Shown: positions 34,641 through 43,136, counted from the stretch's first letter. The stretch is 58,302 bases of DNA from Zoogloea sp041911615 (GCF_041911615.1 NZ_JAYROR010000082.1:1-58302), one strand, 5' to 3'. Notes: a model not told the origin generated them from the sequence alone. Numbers and translations: made by a program.

Positions 34641-35953
34641 GCGAACAGATCCGCCGCCTGTCGTCGGCCGCGCCCGACTTCACCGCCACCCTCGACGCCC
34701 TGCTGGCCTTCGAGGGCAGCGCCGACGCCGCCATCGAGCAGGCCGTTGCCGACATCCTGCAGGCCGTGCGTCGCGACGGCGACGCGGCGGTGGTCGAATT
34801 CACCCGTCGCTTCGACCACCTCGACGTGGCCGACATGGCCGCGCTCGAACTCCCGCGGGCCGAGCTTGACGCGGCCCTCGCCGGCTTGTCCGCCGAGCAG
34901 CGCGCCGCCCTCGAGGCTGCCGCGGCGCGCGTGCGTAGCTACCACGAGCGTCAGGTGCAGGAATCCTGGCGCTACAGCGACACCGCACCCGGCATGGAGG
35001 GCACCCGTCTCGGCCAGAAGGTCACGCCGCTGGATCGGGTCGGCCTCTACGTGCCCGGCGGCCGCGCCTCCTACCCTAGCTCGGTGCTGATGAACGCCAT
35101 TCCCGCCAAGGTGGCCGGCGTCGGCGAGCTGATCATGGTTGTGCCGACGCCCCGCGGCGAGAAGAACCCGCTGGTCCTGGCCGCCGCGGCGATCACCGGC
35201 GTCGATCGGGTGTTCACCATCGGTGGCGCCCAGGCCGTGGCCGCGCTGGCCTACGGCACCGCGAGCATTCCCCAGGTGGACAAGATCGTCGGTCCCGGCA
35301 ACGCCTACGTGGCGAGCGCCAAGCGCCGCGTGTTCGGCACCGTCGGCATCGACATGGTGGCCGGCCCCTCCGAGGTGCTGGTCATCTCCGACGGCTCCGG
35401 CGAACCCGACTGGGTGGCGATGGACCTCTTCGCCCAGGCCGAACACGACGAGCTCGCCCAGTCGATCCTGCTGTGCACCGACGAAGCCTTCATCGCCCGC
35501 GTCGAAGCCAGCATCGCCCGCCTGCTGCCCGAGATGCCGCGCCGCGACACCATCGCCACCTCGCTCAAGAACCGGGGGGCGCTGATCCATGTGCGCGACC
35601 TCGCCGAAGCCTGCGAGATCGCCAACCGGATCGCCCCCGAGCACCTCGAGTTGTCCCTGGCCGATCCCTACCAGTGGGTCGACGAGATCCGCCACGCCGG
35701 CGCGATCTTCATCGGTCACTACTCGGTCGAGGCGCTCGGCGACTACTGTGCCGGCCCCAACCACGTGTTGCCGACGATGCGCAGCGCCCGTTTCTCGAGC
35801 CCGCTGGGTGTCTACGATTTCCAGAAGCGCACCAGCCTGATCGACGTCTCCGAGGCGGGCGCCCAGACGCTCGGCCGGATCGCGTCCGTCCTTGCCCACG
35901 GCGAAGGGCTGCAGGCGCATGCGCGCTCGGCGGAGATGCGCCTGAAGGCGTGA
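34637..35953 (+). CDS. hisD: Histidinol dehydrogenase
   Basis: A 438-residue zinc and NAD enzyme that oxidises L-histidinol to histidine in two steps. Signature segments are PLDRVGLYVPGGRASYPSS, IVGPGNAYVASAKRRVFG, DLFAQAEHDELAQSILL and the catalytic APEHLELSL. It overlaps hisG (ATGA) and is followed by a strong bidirectional terminator, so the hisGD transcript stops before the reversed hisC. Confidence 0.97.
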   Translation: MSEQIRRLSSAAPDFTATLDALLAFEGSADAAIEQAVADILQAVRRDGDAAVVEFTRRFDHLDVADMAALELPRAELDAALAGLSAEQRAALEAAAARVRSYHERQVQESWRYSDTAPGMEGTRLGQKVTPLDRVGLYVPGGRASYPSSVLMNAIPAKVAGVGELIMVVPTPRGEKNPLVLAAAAITGVDRVFTIGGAQAVAALAYGTASIPQVDKIVGPGNAYVASAKRRVFGTVGIDMVAGPSEVLVISDGSGEPDWVAMDLFAQAEHDELAQSILLCTDEAFIARVEASIARLLPEMPRRDTIATSLKNRGALIHVRDLAEACEIANRIAPEHLELSLADPYQWVDEIRHAGAIFIGHYSVEALGDYCAGPNHVLPTMRSARFSSPLGVYDFQKRTSLIDVSEAGAQTLGRIASVLAHGEGLQAHARSAEMRLKA

Positions 35954-36016
35954 GCAGCCCTGCTGCCATCCCCCCGGTCATTCAAAAAATCCGAATGATC
36001 GGTGGGGGCGATCAAC

Positions 36017-36046
36017 AAAAAGCCGCGTCCTCGAACGCGGCTTTTT
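36017..36046. terminator. Bidirectional terminator between hisD and hisC
   Basis: AAAAAGCCGCGT (36017-36028) pairs perfectly with ACGCGGCTTTTT (36035-36046) around a 6-nt loop, giving a T5 run on either strand. It serves the convergent hisD and hisC. Confidence 0.9.
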
Positions 36047-36065
36047 GCTGGCGGGGTCCGACAGG

Positions 36066-37148
36066 TCAGCCGAGGATGGCCTTCAGCGCCGCCACCAGCA
36101 GCGCGCACTGGGCGTCGGTGCCCACGGTGATACGCAGGAACTGGTCGATCCGCGCCGCCTTGAAGTGGCGCACGATGATGCTGCGCTCGCGCAGGCGGGC
36201 CGACAGCGTGGCGGCGTCGTGGCCCGGATGGCGGGCGAACACGAAGTTGGCGGCCGACGGCAGCACCTCGAAGCCGAGCGCAGTCAGGTCGGCGCTGAGG
36301 CGTTCGCGGCTGGCGATCACCTTGCGGCGGGTCGCGTCGAACCACGCCGCATCGTCCATCGCGGCGCTGGCGCCCGCCAGGGCGAGGCGGTCGAGCGGGT
36401 ATGAGTTGAAGCTGTCCTTGACGCGGGTGAGGGCCTCGATCAGCTCCGGCTGGCCGATCGCGAAGCCGACTCGCAGCCCGGCCAGCGAACGCGACTTGGA
36501 CAACGTCTGGGTGACCAGAATGTTCGGATGCTTGCGGATCAGTGCCACCGCCGTGGGGATCGCGTCGAGACCGCCGAAATCCACGTAGGCTTCGTCGATC
36601 ACGATGGGCGCGTCCGGCAGCGCGGCGGCGAGGCGTTCGACCTCGGCCAGCGGCAGCAGGCGGCCGGTCGGGGCGTTGGGGTTCGGGAAGATCACCGCGC
36701 CGGCGCCCTTGGCGAGGTAATCATCGATGCGGATCGAGAAGTCGTCGGCCAGCGGCACGGCCCGGTAGTCGATGCCGTACAGGCCGCAGTAAACCGGGTA
36801 GAAGCTGTAGGTGATATCCGGGAAGAGCAGCGGCTTGTCGTGCTTGAGCAGGGCCTGGAAGGTGTGCGCCAGCACCTCGTCGGAGCTGTTGCCGACAAAC
36901 ACCCATTCGGCCGGCACGTCGAAATGGCGGGCGACGGCGACCTTGAGCTCACTCCCGAGGGGGTCGGGGTAGAGCTTGAGGTGGTCGGCGTCGGCGCCGA
37001 GTTCGGCCTGGATCGCGGCCAGCACGCGGGGGCTGGGCGGATAGGGGTTCTCGTTGGTGTTGAGCTTGACCAGGTTGGCGAGCTTGGGCTGCTCGCCCGG
37101 CACATACGGGGTCAGGCCGTGGACGACGGGGCTCCAGAAACGGCTCAT
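36066..37148 (-). CDS. hisC: Histidinol-phosphate aminotransferase, reversed relative to operon
   Basis: A 360-residue PLP class II aminotransferase that converts imidazole acetol-phosphate to histidinol-phosphate. Features seen are the N-terminus LVKLNTNENPYPPSP, the PLP-site FPNPNAPTGRLLP, IVIDEAYVDFGG, and the Schiff-base lysine in QTLSKSRSLAGLRVG (near 222). It is encoded on the opposite strand from the flanking his genes, convergent with hisD and divergent from hisB. The ATG at 37148 gives the family length. A paralogue elsewhere cannot be excluded. Confidence 0.93.
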   Translation of the reverse strand: MSRFWSPVVHGLTPYVPGEQPKLANLVKLNTNENPYPPSPRVLAAIQAELGADADHLKLYPDPLGSELKVAVARHFDVPAEWVFVGNSSDEVLAHTFQALLKHDKPLLFPDITYSFYPVYCGLYGIDYRAVPLADDFSIRIDDYLAKGAGAVIFPNPNAPTGRLLPLAEVERLAAALPDAPIVIDEAYVDFGGLDAIPTAVALIRKHPNILVTQTLSKSRSLAGLRVGFAIGQPELIEALTRVKDSFNSYPLDRLALAGASAAMDDAAWFDATRRKVIASRERLSADLTALGFEVLPSAANFVFARHPGHDAATLSARLRERSIIVRHFKAARIDQFLRITVGTDAQCALLVAALKAILG

Positions 37149-37201
37149 GGCAGATCGGCTCCGCGGCAGCACGTGCCGCAAGGGACGGTGAAAACGTGAA
37201 A

Positions 37202-37210
37202 TGCTATCAT
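37202..37210 (+). promoter_or_regulatory. Extended -10 candidate for hisBHAFIE
   Basis: TGCTATCAT is an extended -10 motif 49 bp before the hisB ATG, in the hisC-hisB divergent gap. The -35 region is weak. A promoter here is needed because the hisD terminator and reversed hisC isolate the downstream genes. Confidence 0.45.
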
Positions 37211-37259
37211 GGCCGTTCCGATTACCTCGTTTCGACTGTTTTTCCTGGAAAATCACCCC

Positions 37260-37847
37260 ATGCGGCAAGCTGAAATCACCCGCGATACCCTCGAGACCAA
37301 GATCCGGGTCAGGATCGACCTGGACGGCTCGGGCAAGCGCCAGCTCAACACCGGTATCGGTTTCTTCGACCACATGCTCGACCAGATCGCCCGTCACGGT
37401 GCATTCGATCTCGAGATCGAAGCGGTCGGCGACCTGCACATCGACGGGCACCATACGGTGGAAGACGTGGGCATCAGCGTCGGCCAGGCCTTCGCGAAGG
37501 CGGTCGGCGACAAGAAGGGTCTGACCCGCTACGGCCACGCCTACGTGCCCCTCGACGAGGCGCTGTCCCGCGTGGTGGTTGATCTGTCGGGCCGGCCGGG
37601 GCTGGAGTTCGATGTGCCCTTCACGGCCGGCATGATCGGCGCGCTCGACACCCAGCTCGTCTACGAATTCTTCCAGGGCTTCGTCAATCACGCCGGCGTG
37701 AGCCTGCACATCGACAACCTGAAGGGCCGCAACGCGCACCATCAGTGCGAGACCGTCTTCAAGGCCTTCGGTCGCGCGCTGCGCATGGCCGTCACGCCCG
37801 ACCCGCGCCAGGCCGGCGTGATTCCGTCCACGAAGGGGGCCCTGTGA
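37260..37847 (+). CDS. hisB: Imidazoleglycerol-phosphate dehydratase
   Basis: A 195-residue monofunctional HisB (no phosphatase domain), a manganese enzyme. Metal-binding motifs GIGFFDHMLDQIARHG, DGHHTVEDVG and GRNAHHQCE are intact. The ATG at 37260 was preferred to an upstream ATG at 37209, which would include the promoter region. It overlaps hisH by 4 bp (GTGA). Confidence 0.96.
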   Translation: MRQAEITRDTLETKIRVRIDLDGSGKRQLNTGIGFFDHMLDQIARHGAFDLEIEAVGDLHIDGHHTVEDVGISVGQAFAKAVGDKKGLTRYGHAYVPLDEALSRVVVDLSGRPGLEFDVPFTAGMIGALDTQLVYEFFQGFVNHAGVSLHIDNLKGRNAHHQCETVFKAFGRALRMAVTPDPRQAGVIPSTKGAL

Positions 37848-38482
37848 GCAAGGTCGCCATCATCGATTACGGCATGGGCAACCTGCGTTCGGTGGCCAAG
37901 GCCATCGAGCACGTCGCGACCGGTGCCACCGTCGTCGTCACCGCCGATCCGGCCGAAGTGCTGTCGGCCGAACGGGTGGTCTTCCCCGGCCAGGGGGCGA
38001 TGCCCGACTGCATGCGCGAGCTCGATGCCCGCGGCCTGCGTCCGGCGGTGCTCGAAGCGGCGCGCAGCAAGCCCTTCCTGGGCATCTGCATCGGTCAGCA
38101 GATGCTGTTCGAGCACAGCGAGGAGGGCAACGTGCCCGGCCTCGGCGTCTTCAAGGGCGAGGTGCGGCGTTTCCCGGCCGAACGGATGGTGGCCGCCGAC
38201 GGCGCCCGCCTCAAGGTGCCCCACATGGGCTGGAACGAGGTCTGGCAGAAGCAGGCCCATCCGCTGTGGGCCGGCATCCCCGACGGCGCGCGCTTCTACT
38301 ACGTGCACAGCTACTACGTGGACCCGGCCGATCCCGCGCTCGTCGCGGCCAGTACCGACTACGGCATCCCCTTTACCGGGGCGGTAGCGCAGGCTAATAT
38401 CTTCGCCGTCCAATTCCACCCGGAAAAGAGCGCCCAGGCCGGCCTGCAGATGCTGTCCAATTTCATGTCTTGGAAGCCCTGA
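37844..38482 (+). CDS. hisH: Imidazole glycerol phosphate synthase glutaminase subunit HisH
   Basis: A 212-residue class I glutamine amidotransferase that supplies ammonia to HisF. The start is GTG, giving VSKVAIIDYGMGNLRSV, and the catalytic Cys is in FLGICIGQQMLFEHSEEG (about residue 83) with the His/Glu pair in FAVQFHPEKS. The GTG overlaps the hisB stop. A 67-bp pyrimidine-rich gap follows before hisA. Confidence 0.96.
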   Translation: MSKVAIIDYGMGNLRSVAKAIEHVATGATVVVTADPAEVLSAERVVFPGQGAMPDCMRELDARGLRPAVLEAARSKPFLGICIGQQMLFEHSEEGNVPGLGVFKGEVRRFPAERMVAADGARLKVPHMGWNEVWQKQAHPLWAGIPDGARFYYVHSYYVDPADPALVAASTDYGIPFTGAVAQANIFAVQFHPEKSAQAGLQMLSNFMSWKP

Positions 38483-38549
38483 TCCGCGCTGCCTGCGTAT
38501 CCTTTTTCGTCCGACGTTCCCTGTCCTCCTCCTTACTGCACTTCTTCAT

Positions 38550-39296
38550 ATGCTGCTCATTCCCGCCATCGACCTCAAGGACGGTCACTGCGTGCGCCTG
38601 AAACAAGGCGAAATGGATGCTGCCACGGTCTTCTCCGAAGACCCCAGGGCGATGGCCCGTCACTGGGTCGAGCAGGGTGCCCGCCGTCTGCATCTGGTGG
38701 ATCTGAACGGCGCCTTTGCCGGCAAGCCCAAGAACGAGGCGGCGATCAAGTCGATCCTCGCCGAAGTCGGCGACGAAATTCCGGTCCAGCTGGGCGGCGG
38801 CATCCGCGATCTCGACACCATCGAGCGCTATCTCGACGCCGGTCTCAGCTACGTCATCATCGGCACCGCCGCGGTCAAGAACCCCGGTTTCCTGCACGAT
38901 GCTTGCGGCGCCTTCCCCGGCCACATCATCGTCGGTCTCGACGCCAAGGACGGCAAGGTGGCCGTGGATGGCTGGTCCAAGCTCACTGGTCACGACGTCA
39001 TCGACCTCGCCAAGAAGTTCGAGGACTACGGTGTCGAGGGCGTCATCTACACCGACATCGGTCGTGACGGCATGCTCTCCGGCGTCAATATCGAAGCCAC
39101 CGTCAAGCTCGCCCAGGCGCTGCGCATTCCCGTCATCGCCAGCGGTGGCATCGCGGCGCTGGCCGATGTGGAAGCGCTCTGCGCGGTCGAATCCGAAGGC
39201 ATCACCGGCGCCATCACCGGCCGTGCGATCTACGAAGGTACCCTCGATTTCGCCGCCGCCCAGGCCCGCGCCGACGCGCTCAACGGGGCCGCCTGA
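38550..39296 (+). CDS. hisA: ProFAR isomerase HisA
   Basis: A 248-residue (beta-alpha)8-barrel isomerase. The half-barrel phosphate-binding motifs and catalytic Asp residues are in LLIPAIDLKDGHCVRLKQG (Asp about 8) and VIYTDIGRDGML (Asp near 130). It is 67 bp after hisH, with no purine-rich ribosome site upstream; the 5' gap is pyrimidine-rich. It is followed 3 bp later by hisF. Confidence 0.96.
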   Translation: MLLIPAIDLKDGHCVRLKQGEMDAATVFSEDPRAMARHWVEQGARRLHLVDLNGAFAGKPKNEAAIKSILAEVGDEIPVQLGGGIRDLDTIERYLDAGLSYVIIGTAAVKNPGFLHDACGAFPGHIIVGLDAKDGKVAVDGWSKLTGHDVIDLAKKFEDYGVEGVIYTDIGRDGMLSGVNIEATVKLAQALRIPVIASGGIAALADVEALCAVESEGITGAITGRAIYEGTLDFAAAQARADALNGAA

Positions 39297-39299
39297 TCC

Positions 39300-40058
39300 A
39301 TGCTCGCCAAACGCATCATCCCCTGCCTCGACGTGAACGCCGGCCGCGTGGTCAAGGGCGTCAATTTCGTCGAACTTCGGGATGCCGGTGATCCAGTCGA
39401 AGTCGCCCGCCGCTACGACGAGCAGGGCGCCGACGAAATCACCTTCCTCGACATCACCGCCAGCTCGGACGCGCGCAACATCATCCTGCACGTGGTCGAG
39501 CAGGTCGCCGAGCAGGTCTTCATTCCCCTCACCGTCGGCGGTGGCGTGCGCACCGTCGACGACGTGCGGCGCCTGCTCAACGCCGGGGCCGACAAGGTCA
39601 GCATCAACACGGCGGCCGTCAATAACCCGCAAGTGGTGGCCGACGCCGCCCACAAGGTCGGCAGCCAGTGCATCGTCGTCGCCATCGACGCCAAGCAGGT
39701 CGCGCCGGGCAAGTGGGAAGTCTTCACCCACGGCGGGCGTAACCGAACCGGGCTGGACGCCGTCGAGTGGGCCCAGAAGGTGGCCGAGCTGGGCGCGGGC
39801 GAGATCCTCCTCACCAGCATGGACCGCGACGGCACCAAGAACGGCTTCGACCTCGGCCTGACCCGCGCGGTGTCCGACGCGATCACGATTCCGGTCATCG
39901 CCAGCGGTGGTGTCGGCAGCCTCGAGCACCTGGCCGACGGGGTGACCCAGGGCCGCGCCGACGCCGTGCTGGCCGCCAGCATTTTCCACTTCGGCGATCA
40001 CACGGTGCGCGAGGCCAAGGCCTTGATGCGTGCCCGCGGGATCGAGGTACGCCTATGA
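39300..40058 (+). CDS. hisF: Imidazole glycerol phosphate synthase cyclase subunit HisF
   Basis: A 252-residue barrel enzyme, partner of HisH. Catalytic Asp residues lie in IIPCLDVNAGRVVKGVNF (Asp about 11) and CIVVAIDAKQ (about 130). The phosphate-binding GGVGSLEHLADG motif is near 205. It overlaps hisI by 4 bp. Confidence 0.97.
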   Translation: MLAKRIIPCLDVNAGRVVKGVNFVELRDAGDPVEVARRYDEQGADEITFLDITASSDARNIILHVVEQVAEQVFIPLTVGGGVRTVDDVRRLLNAGADKVSINTAAVNNPQVVADAAHKVGSQCIVVAIDAKQVAPGKWEVFTHGGRNRTGLDAVEWAQKVAELGAGEILLTSMDRDGTKNGFDLGLTRAVSDAITIPVIASGGVGSLEHLADGVTQGRADAVLAASIFHFGDHTVREAKALMRARGIEVRL

Positions 40059-40456
40059 ACACGCCCGTTTCCAGCGCTTGGCTCGACGCACTCGCCTGGG
40101 ACAAGGACGGGCTCATCCCCGCCATCGCCCAGGATGCCGACACCGGCGACGTGCTGATGTTCGCGTGGATGAACCGCGAAGCACTCGCCCGCACCGCCGA
40201 ACTCGGCGAAGCCGTTTATTTTTCACGTTCCCGCGGCAAGCTGTGGCACAAGGGCGAGGAGTCCGGCCACACCCAGAAGATCCGCGAGATCCGCATCGAC
40301 TGCGACAACGACGTGGTGCTTCTGAAGATCGAACAGGTGGGCGGGATTGCCTGTCACACCGGGCGGCGTAGCTGCTTCTTCCAGAAATACCTCGCGGACG
40401 GCCGCTGGGAGGCCGTCGATCCGGTTCTGAAAGACCCGAAGGAGATTTACAAATGA
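40055..40456 (+). CDS. hisI: Phosphoribosyl-AMP cyclohydrolase
   Basis: A 133-residue zinc enzyme that opens the adenine ring of PR-AMP. Conserved VLMFAWMNREAL, LWHKGEESGHTQ and the zinc-binding ACHTGRRSCFF are visible. It is separate from HisE here, not fused. ATGA overlaps with hisF and with hisE show coupling. Confidence 0.96.
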   Translation: MNTPVSSAWLDALAWDKDGLIPAIAQDADTGDVLMFAWMNREALARTAELGEAVYFSRSRGKLWHKGEESGHTQKIREIRIDCDNDVVLLKIEQVGGIACHTGRRSCFFQKYLADGRWEAVDPVLKDPKEIYK

Positions 40457-40779
40457 TCGACATCGAAGTGCTGCACCGGGTGTCCGAGACCCTCGCCGCG
40501 CGCAAGGAAGCCAGCCCGGATTCGTCCTACGTGTCCAGCCTGTTCCACAAGGGCACCGACGCCATCTGCAAGAAGGTCGCCGAAGAGGCCGCCGAGACGA
40601 TCATGGCCGCCAAGGACAAGGATTTGTTGCATGTGGTCTGGGAAGTCACCGACGTGTGGTTCCACACCATGGTGTTGCTGGCCCATTTCGGCCTGTCGGT
40701 CGATGATGTTCTTGCCGAGTTCCGTCGTCGCGAAGGCGTGTCGGGCATCGACGAGAAGAAGTCGCGCAGCGCAAACTAA
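40453..40779 (+). CDS. hisE: Phosphoribosyl-ATP pyrophosphatase
   Basis: A 108-residue MazG-fold enzyme for the second step of histidine synthesis. The SYVSSLFHKGTDAICKKVAEE helix and EEAAETIMAAKDKD carry the acidic metal-binding residues. It overlaps hisI and ends 21 bp before the HIT gene. Confidence 0.95.
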   Translation: MIDIEVLHRVSETLAARKEASPDSSYVSSLFHKGTDAICKKVAEEAAETIMAAKDKDLLHVVWEVTDVWFHTMVLLAHFGLSVDDVLAEFRRREGVSGIDEKKSRSAN

Positions 40780-40800
40780 GGATAAACGGGACGCTCATCC

Positions 40801-41148
40801 ATGCAGGATTGTCTGTTCTGCCGTATCGTGCGCGGCGAGATTCCCGCCGCCAAGGTTTTCGAGGACGACGACGTGCTGGCCTTCAAGGACATCCAGCCGC
40901 AGCGTCCGGTTCATGTGCTGGTGATTCCCAAGAAGCACATCACGTCGCTGGCCCACGTCGGCGAGGCCGATGCGCCGGTGCTGGGGCGGATGCTCGCCGT
41001 GGCGAATCAGATTGCCGTCGATCAAGGAAGTCCCGACGGCTTTCGGTCCATCATCAACACTGGCCGCGTAGGCGGGCAGGAAGTCATGCATGTGCACATG
41101 CACATCGTAGGTGGGCAGGAGCCGGTCGGGCCGATGCTTAAACGGTAG
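40801..41148 (+). CDS. HIT-family nucleotide hydrolase (HinT-like)
   Basis: A 115-residue histidine-triad protein, the purine nucleoside phosphoramidase type. N-terminal CLFCRIVRGEIPAAKVFEDD and the catalytic HVHMHIVGG (His-x-His-x-His) near 99-103 are intact. It sits between hisE and tatA, as in many beta- and gammaproteobacteria. Confidence 0.94.
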   Translation: MQDCLFCRIVRGEIPAAKVFEDDDVLAFKDIQPQRPVHVLVIPKKHITSLAHVGEADAPVLGRMLAVANQIAVDQGSPDGFRSIINTGRVGGQEVMHVHMHIVGGQEPVGPMLKR

Positions 41149-41166
41149 TTTTCCAGGAGAGTTTCA

Positions 41167-41385
41167 ATGGGTTCCTTCAGCATTTGGCACTGGCTGATCG
41201 TTCTGGTCATCGTGATGCTCGTGTTCGGCACGAAAAAGCTGCGCAACATCGGCCAGGATCTGGGCGGTGCGGTCAAAGGCTTCAAGGAGGGCATGCGCGA
41301 GGCCGAGGGCGAGTCCAGCCAGAAGATCGCCGAGGGTGGCAAGCAGACCATCGACGCAGAAGCGCGGGAAAAGAACAAGTCCTGA
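41167..41385 (+). CDS. tatA: Sec-independent translocase TatA
   Basis: A 72-residue TatA: one membrane helix (WHWLIVLVIVMLVFGTKKL) with the FGTKKLRN hinge, an amphipathic helix (GQDLGGAVKGFKEGM) and a charged tail. It forms the pore for folded twin-arginine substrates, such as the Rieske protein here. A terminator lies 24 bp past its stop. Confidence 0.95.
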   Translation: MGSFSIWHWLIVLVIVMLVFGTKKLRNIGQDLGGAVKGFKEGMREAEGESSQKIAEGGKQTIDAEAREKNKS

Positions 41386-41408
41386 TTCCGGTGCCGCTGC
41401 CGGCGCGG

Positions 41409-41435
41409 AAGGGGCGCATCGTGTCGCCCCTTTTT
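41409..41435 (+). terminator. Intrinsic terminator between tatA and tatB
   Basis: AAGGGGCG (41409-41416) pairs perfectly with CGCCCCTT (41425-41432), loop 8, followed by TTTTTC (T-run 41431-41435). It lies inside the tat operon. Confidence 0.82.
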
Positions 41436-41484
41436 CGTTTGTGGTGTCGCCCGTTTCGACATTTTGCATAGTTAGGCGATCCGG

Positions 41485-42000
41485 ATGTTCGATATCGGTT
41501 TTTCCGAACTCATAGTCATCGGCATCGTGGCCTTGCTGGTGCTCGGCCCGGAGCGGTTGCCCAAGGTGGCGCGCACCACCGGGCATCTGCTGGGACGGCT
41601 GCAGCGCTACGTCTCCGACGTGAAGTCGGACATCAATCGCGAGATGCAGCTCGACGAGCTCAAGAAGCTGCAGGAAGAGGCCCGCAAGTCCGCGATGGCC
41701 TTCGAATCCTCGGTGCGCAGCGAGATGGCGAGCGTCGAGAGCGGCGTGACCTCGTCGCTGCAGTCGGCCTCGGCTGCCGTCGCCGAACTCGAGAGCAGCC
41801 TCAAGCCCGCGCCGGAAGCCGCGGAGCCGTCGGTGACCGACGCGTCGGCCGAACTCGATCGCCAACTGGCGGCCGCCGACAGCCCGTCGTCAGCCGCGCC
41901 GGTCGCCGACGGCTCCGCCGCCGCGCCCGAGGTTCCTGAGAACCAGCTCGGCTTCGATTTCGGCCACCCGCCGCCCGAACCCAAGAAAACCCAGTCATGA
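41485..42000 (+). CDS. tatB: Sec-independent translocase TatB
   Basis: A 171-residue TatB: N-terminal helix (FDIGFSELIVIGIVALLVLG), GPERLPKVARTTGHLLGRLQ hinge/amphipathic region, then a long helical, Ala/Ser-rich cytoplasmic tail. With TatC it forms the receptor for twin-arginine signal peptides. Its start is 99 bp after the tatA stop, beyond a terminator; it overlaps tatC by 4 bp. Confidence 0.94.
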   Translation: MFDIGFSELIVIGIVALLVLGPERLPKVARTTGHLLGRLQRYVSDVKSDINREMQLDELKKLQEEARKSAMAFESSVRSEMASVESGVTSSLQSASAAVAELESSLKPAPEAAEPSVTDASAELDRQLAAADSPSSAAPVADGSAAAPEVPENQLGFDFGHPPPEPKKTQS

Positions 42001-42734
42001 GTGCCCAGGAAGATACCTTCATCTCCCACCTGGTCGAGCTTCGCGATCGCCTGCTGCGTTCGGTGGTGGCGATCGTGGTGGTGTTCGCGTGCCTGATGCC
42101 GTGGGCCGGCGACATCTACGACATCCTCGCGCATCCGATGATGCAGGCGCTGCCCGACGGCACCCGGATGATCGCCACCGGCGTGGTGACGCCGTTCTTC
42201 GTGCCGATGAAGGTCACCCTGCTGGTGGCCTTCGTGATCGCGCTGCCCTTCGTCCTCTACCAGGCCTGGTGCTTCATCGCCCCTGGCCTCTACGCCCACG
42301 AAAAGCGCCTGGGCCTGCCGCTGGTGATCGGCAGCACGGTGCTGTTCCTCGCCGGCATGGCGTTCTGCTACTTTTTCGTGTTCGGCACGGTGTTCAAGTT
42401 CATCGCCCAGTTTGCCCCGAAGAGCATCACGCCGGCCCCGGACATCGAGCAGTACCTGTCTTTCGTGATGTCGATGTTCCTGGCCTTCGGGATCACCTTC
42501 GAGGTGCCGGTGTTCGTGATCGTGCTGGTCAAGATGGGCGTCGTGGACGTCGCCAAGCTCAAGGAGGCGCGGCCTTACGTGATCGTCGGCGCCTTCGTGG
42601 TAGCGGCGGTGGTGACGCCGCCGGATGTGGTGTCGCAGCTGATGCTGGCGATTCCCATGTGCCTGCTCTACGAACTGGGCATTTTCCTGGCGCGCTTCGT
42701 GACCAAAACGCGCAGCGAGGCGGTGGCGGAGTAG
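41997..42734 (+). CDS. tatC: Sec-independent translocase TatC
   Basis: A 245-residue polytopic receptor with six membrane helices. Conserved DTFISHLVELRDRLLRS start, PFVLYQAWCFIAPGLYAHEK and FAFGITFEVPVF-like FLAFGITFEVPVFVIVL segments are seen. It binds the twin-arginine motif. It overlaps the tatB stop and ends before a terminator. Confidence 0.96.
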   Translation: MSAQEDTFISHLVELRDRLLRSVVAIVVVFACLMPWAGDIYDILAHPMMQALPDGTRMIATGVVTPFFVPMKVTLLVAFVIALPFVLYQAWCFIAPGLYAHEKRLGLPLVIGSTVLFLAGMAFCYFFVFGTVFKFIAQFAPKSITPAPDIEQYLSFVMSMFLAFGITFEVPVFVIVLVKMGVVDVAKLKEARPYVIVGAFVVAAVVTPPDVVSQLMLAIPMCLLYELGIFLARFVTKTRSEAVAE

Positions 42735-42764
42735 CGTTCCGCAGGCGTGTGCGGGGATCTAAAC

Positions 42765-42789
42765 AAGGCGTCCTGCGGGGCGCCTTTTT
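42765..42789 (+). terminator. Intrinsic terminator after tatC
   Basis: AAGGCG (42765-42770) pairs with CGCCTT (42781-42786), with a T5 run (42785-42789). It is short but well placed, 30 bp past the tatC stop. Confidence 0.7.
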
Positions 42790-42886
42790 CGTATCCTGGC
42801 GGTGGAACTTTCGGTCGTCGCGGCCTGACTGACGGAAGTGCGCGATGCGGTGTGCGCCGTTCCCATTTCCCCTTCGTGAGGCGCCC

Positions 42887-43135
42887 ATGAACAAGAACGC
42901 GTCCCTGATCCCCGACTGGCTCCACGACCGGCCCGGCGTGTACGACACCGGCGCAGGCTCCATCCGGACCGTCGAGGCCAACCCGGGTTTTCCCGGTATC
43001 CAGCGTGTGACCGTGCGCAGTTACAGCGGCCGGCCCGAGCACGATCGGCGCTATTTCCGCCTCAGTGCGGACCCGCAGCGGATTTTTGCGACCCTCGACG
43101 AAGCGCTCGCGGCACGCCCCGTGCGACTGACCTGA
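42887..43135 (+). CDS. Hypothetical protein
   Basis: An 82-residue soluble, charged protein that I do not recognise. Visible pieces are LIPDWLHDRPGVYDTGAG and VRSYSGRPEHDRRYFRLS. Two start sites exist: an ATG at 42845 and this one at 42887, which is preferred as the upstream segment is low-complexity. It is convergent with the CNMP-binding gene, with one base between. No signal peptide or metal motif is evident. Confidence 0.55.
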   Translation: MNKNASLIPDWLHDRPGVYDTGAGSIRTVEANPGFPGIQRVTVRSYSGRPEHDRRYFRLSADPQRIFATLDEALAARPVRLT

Positions 43136-43136
43136 A

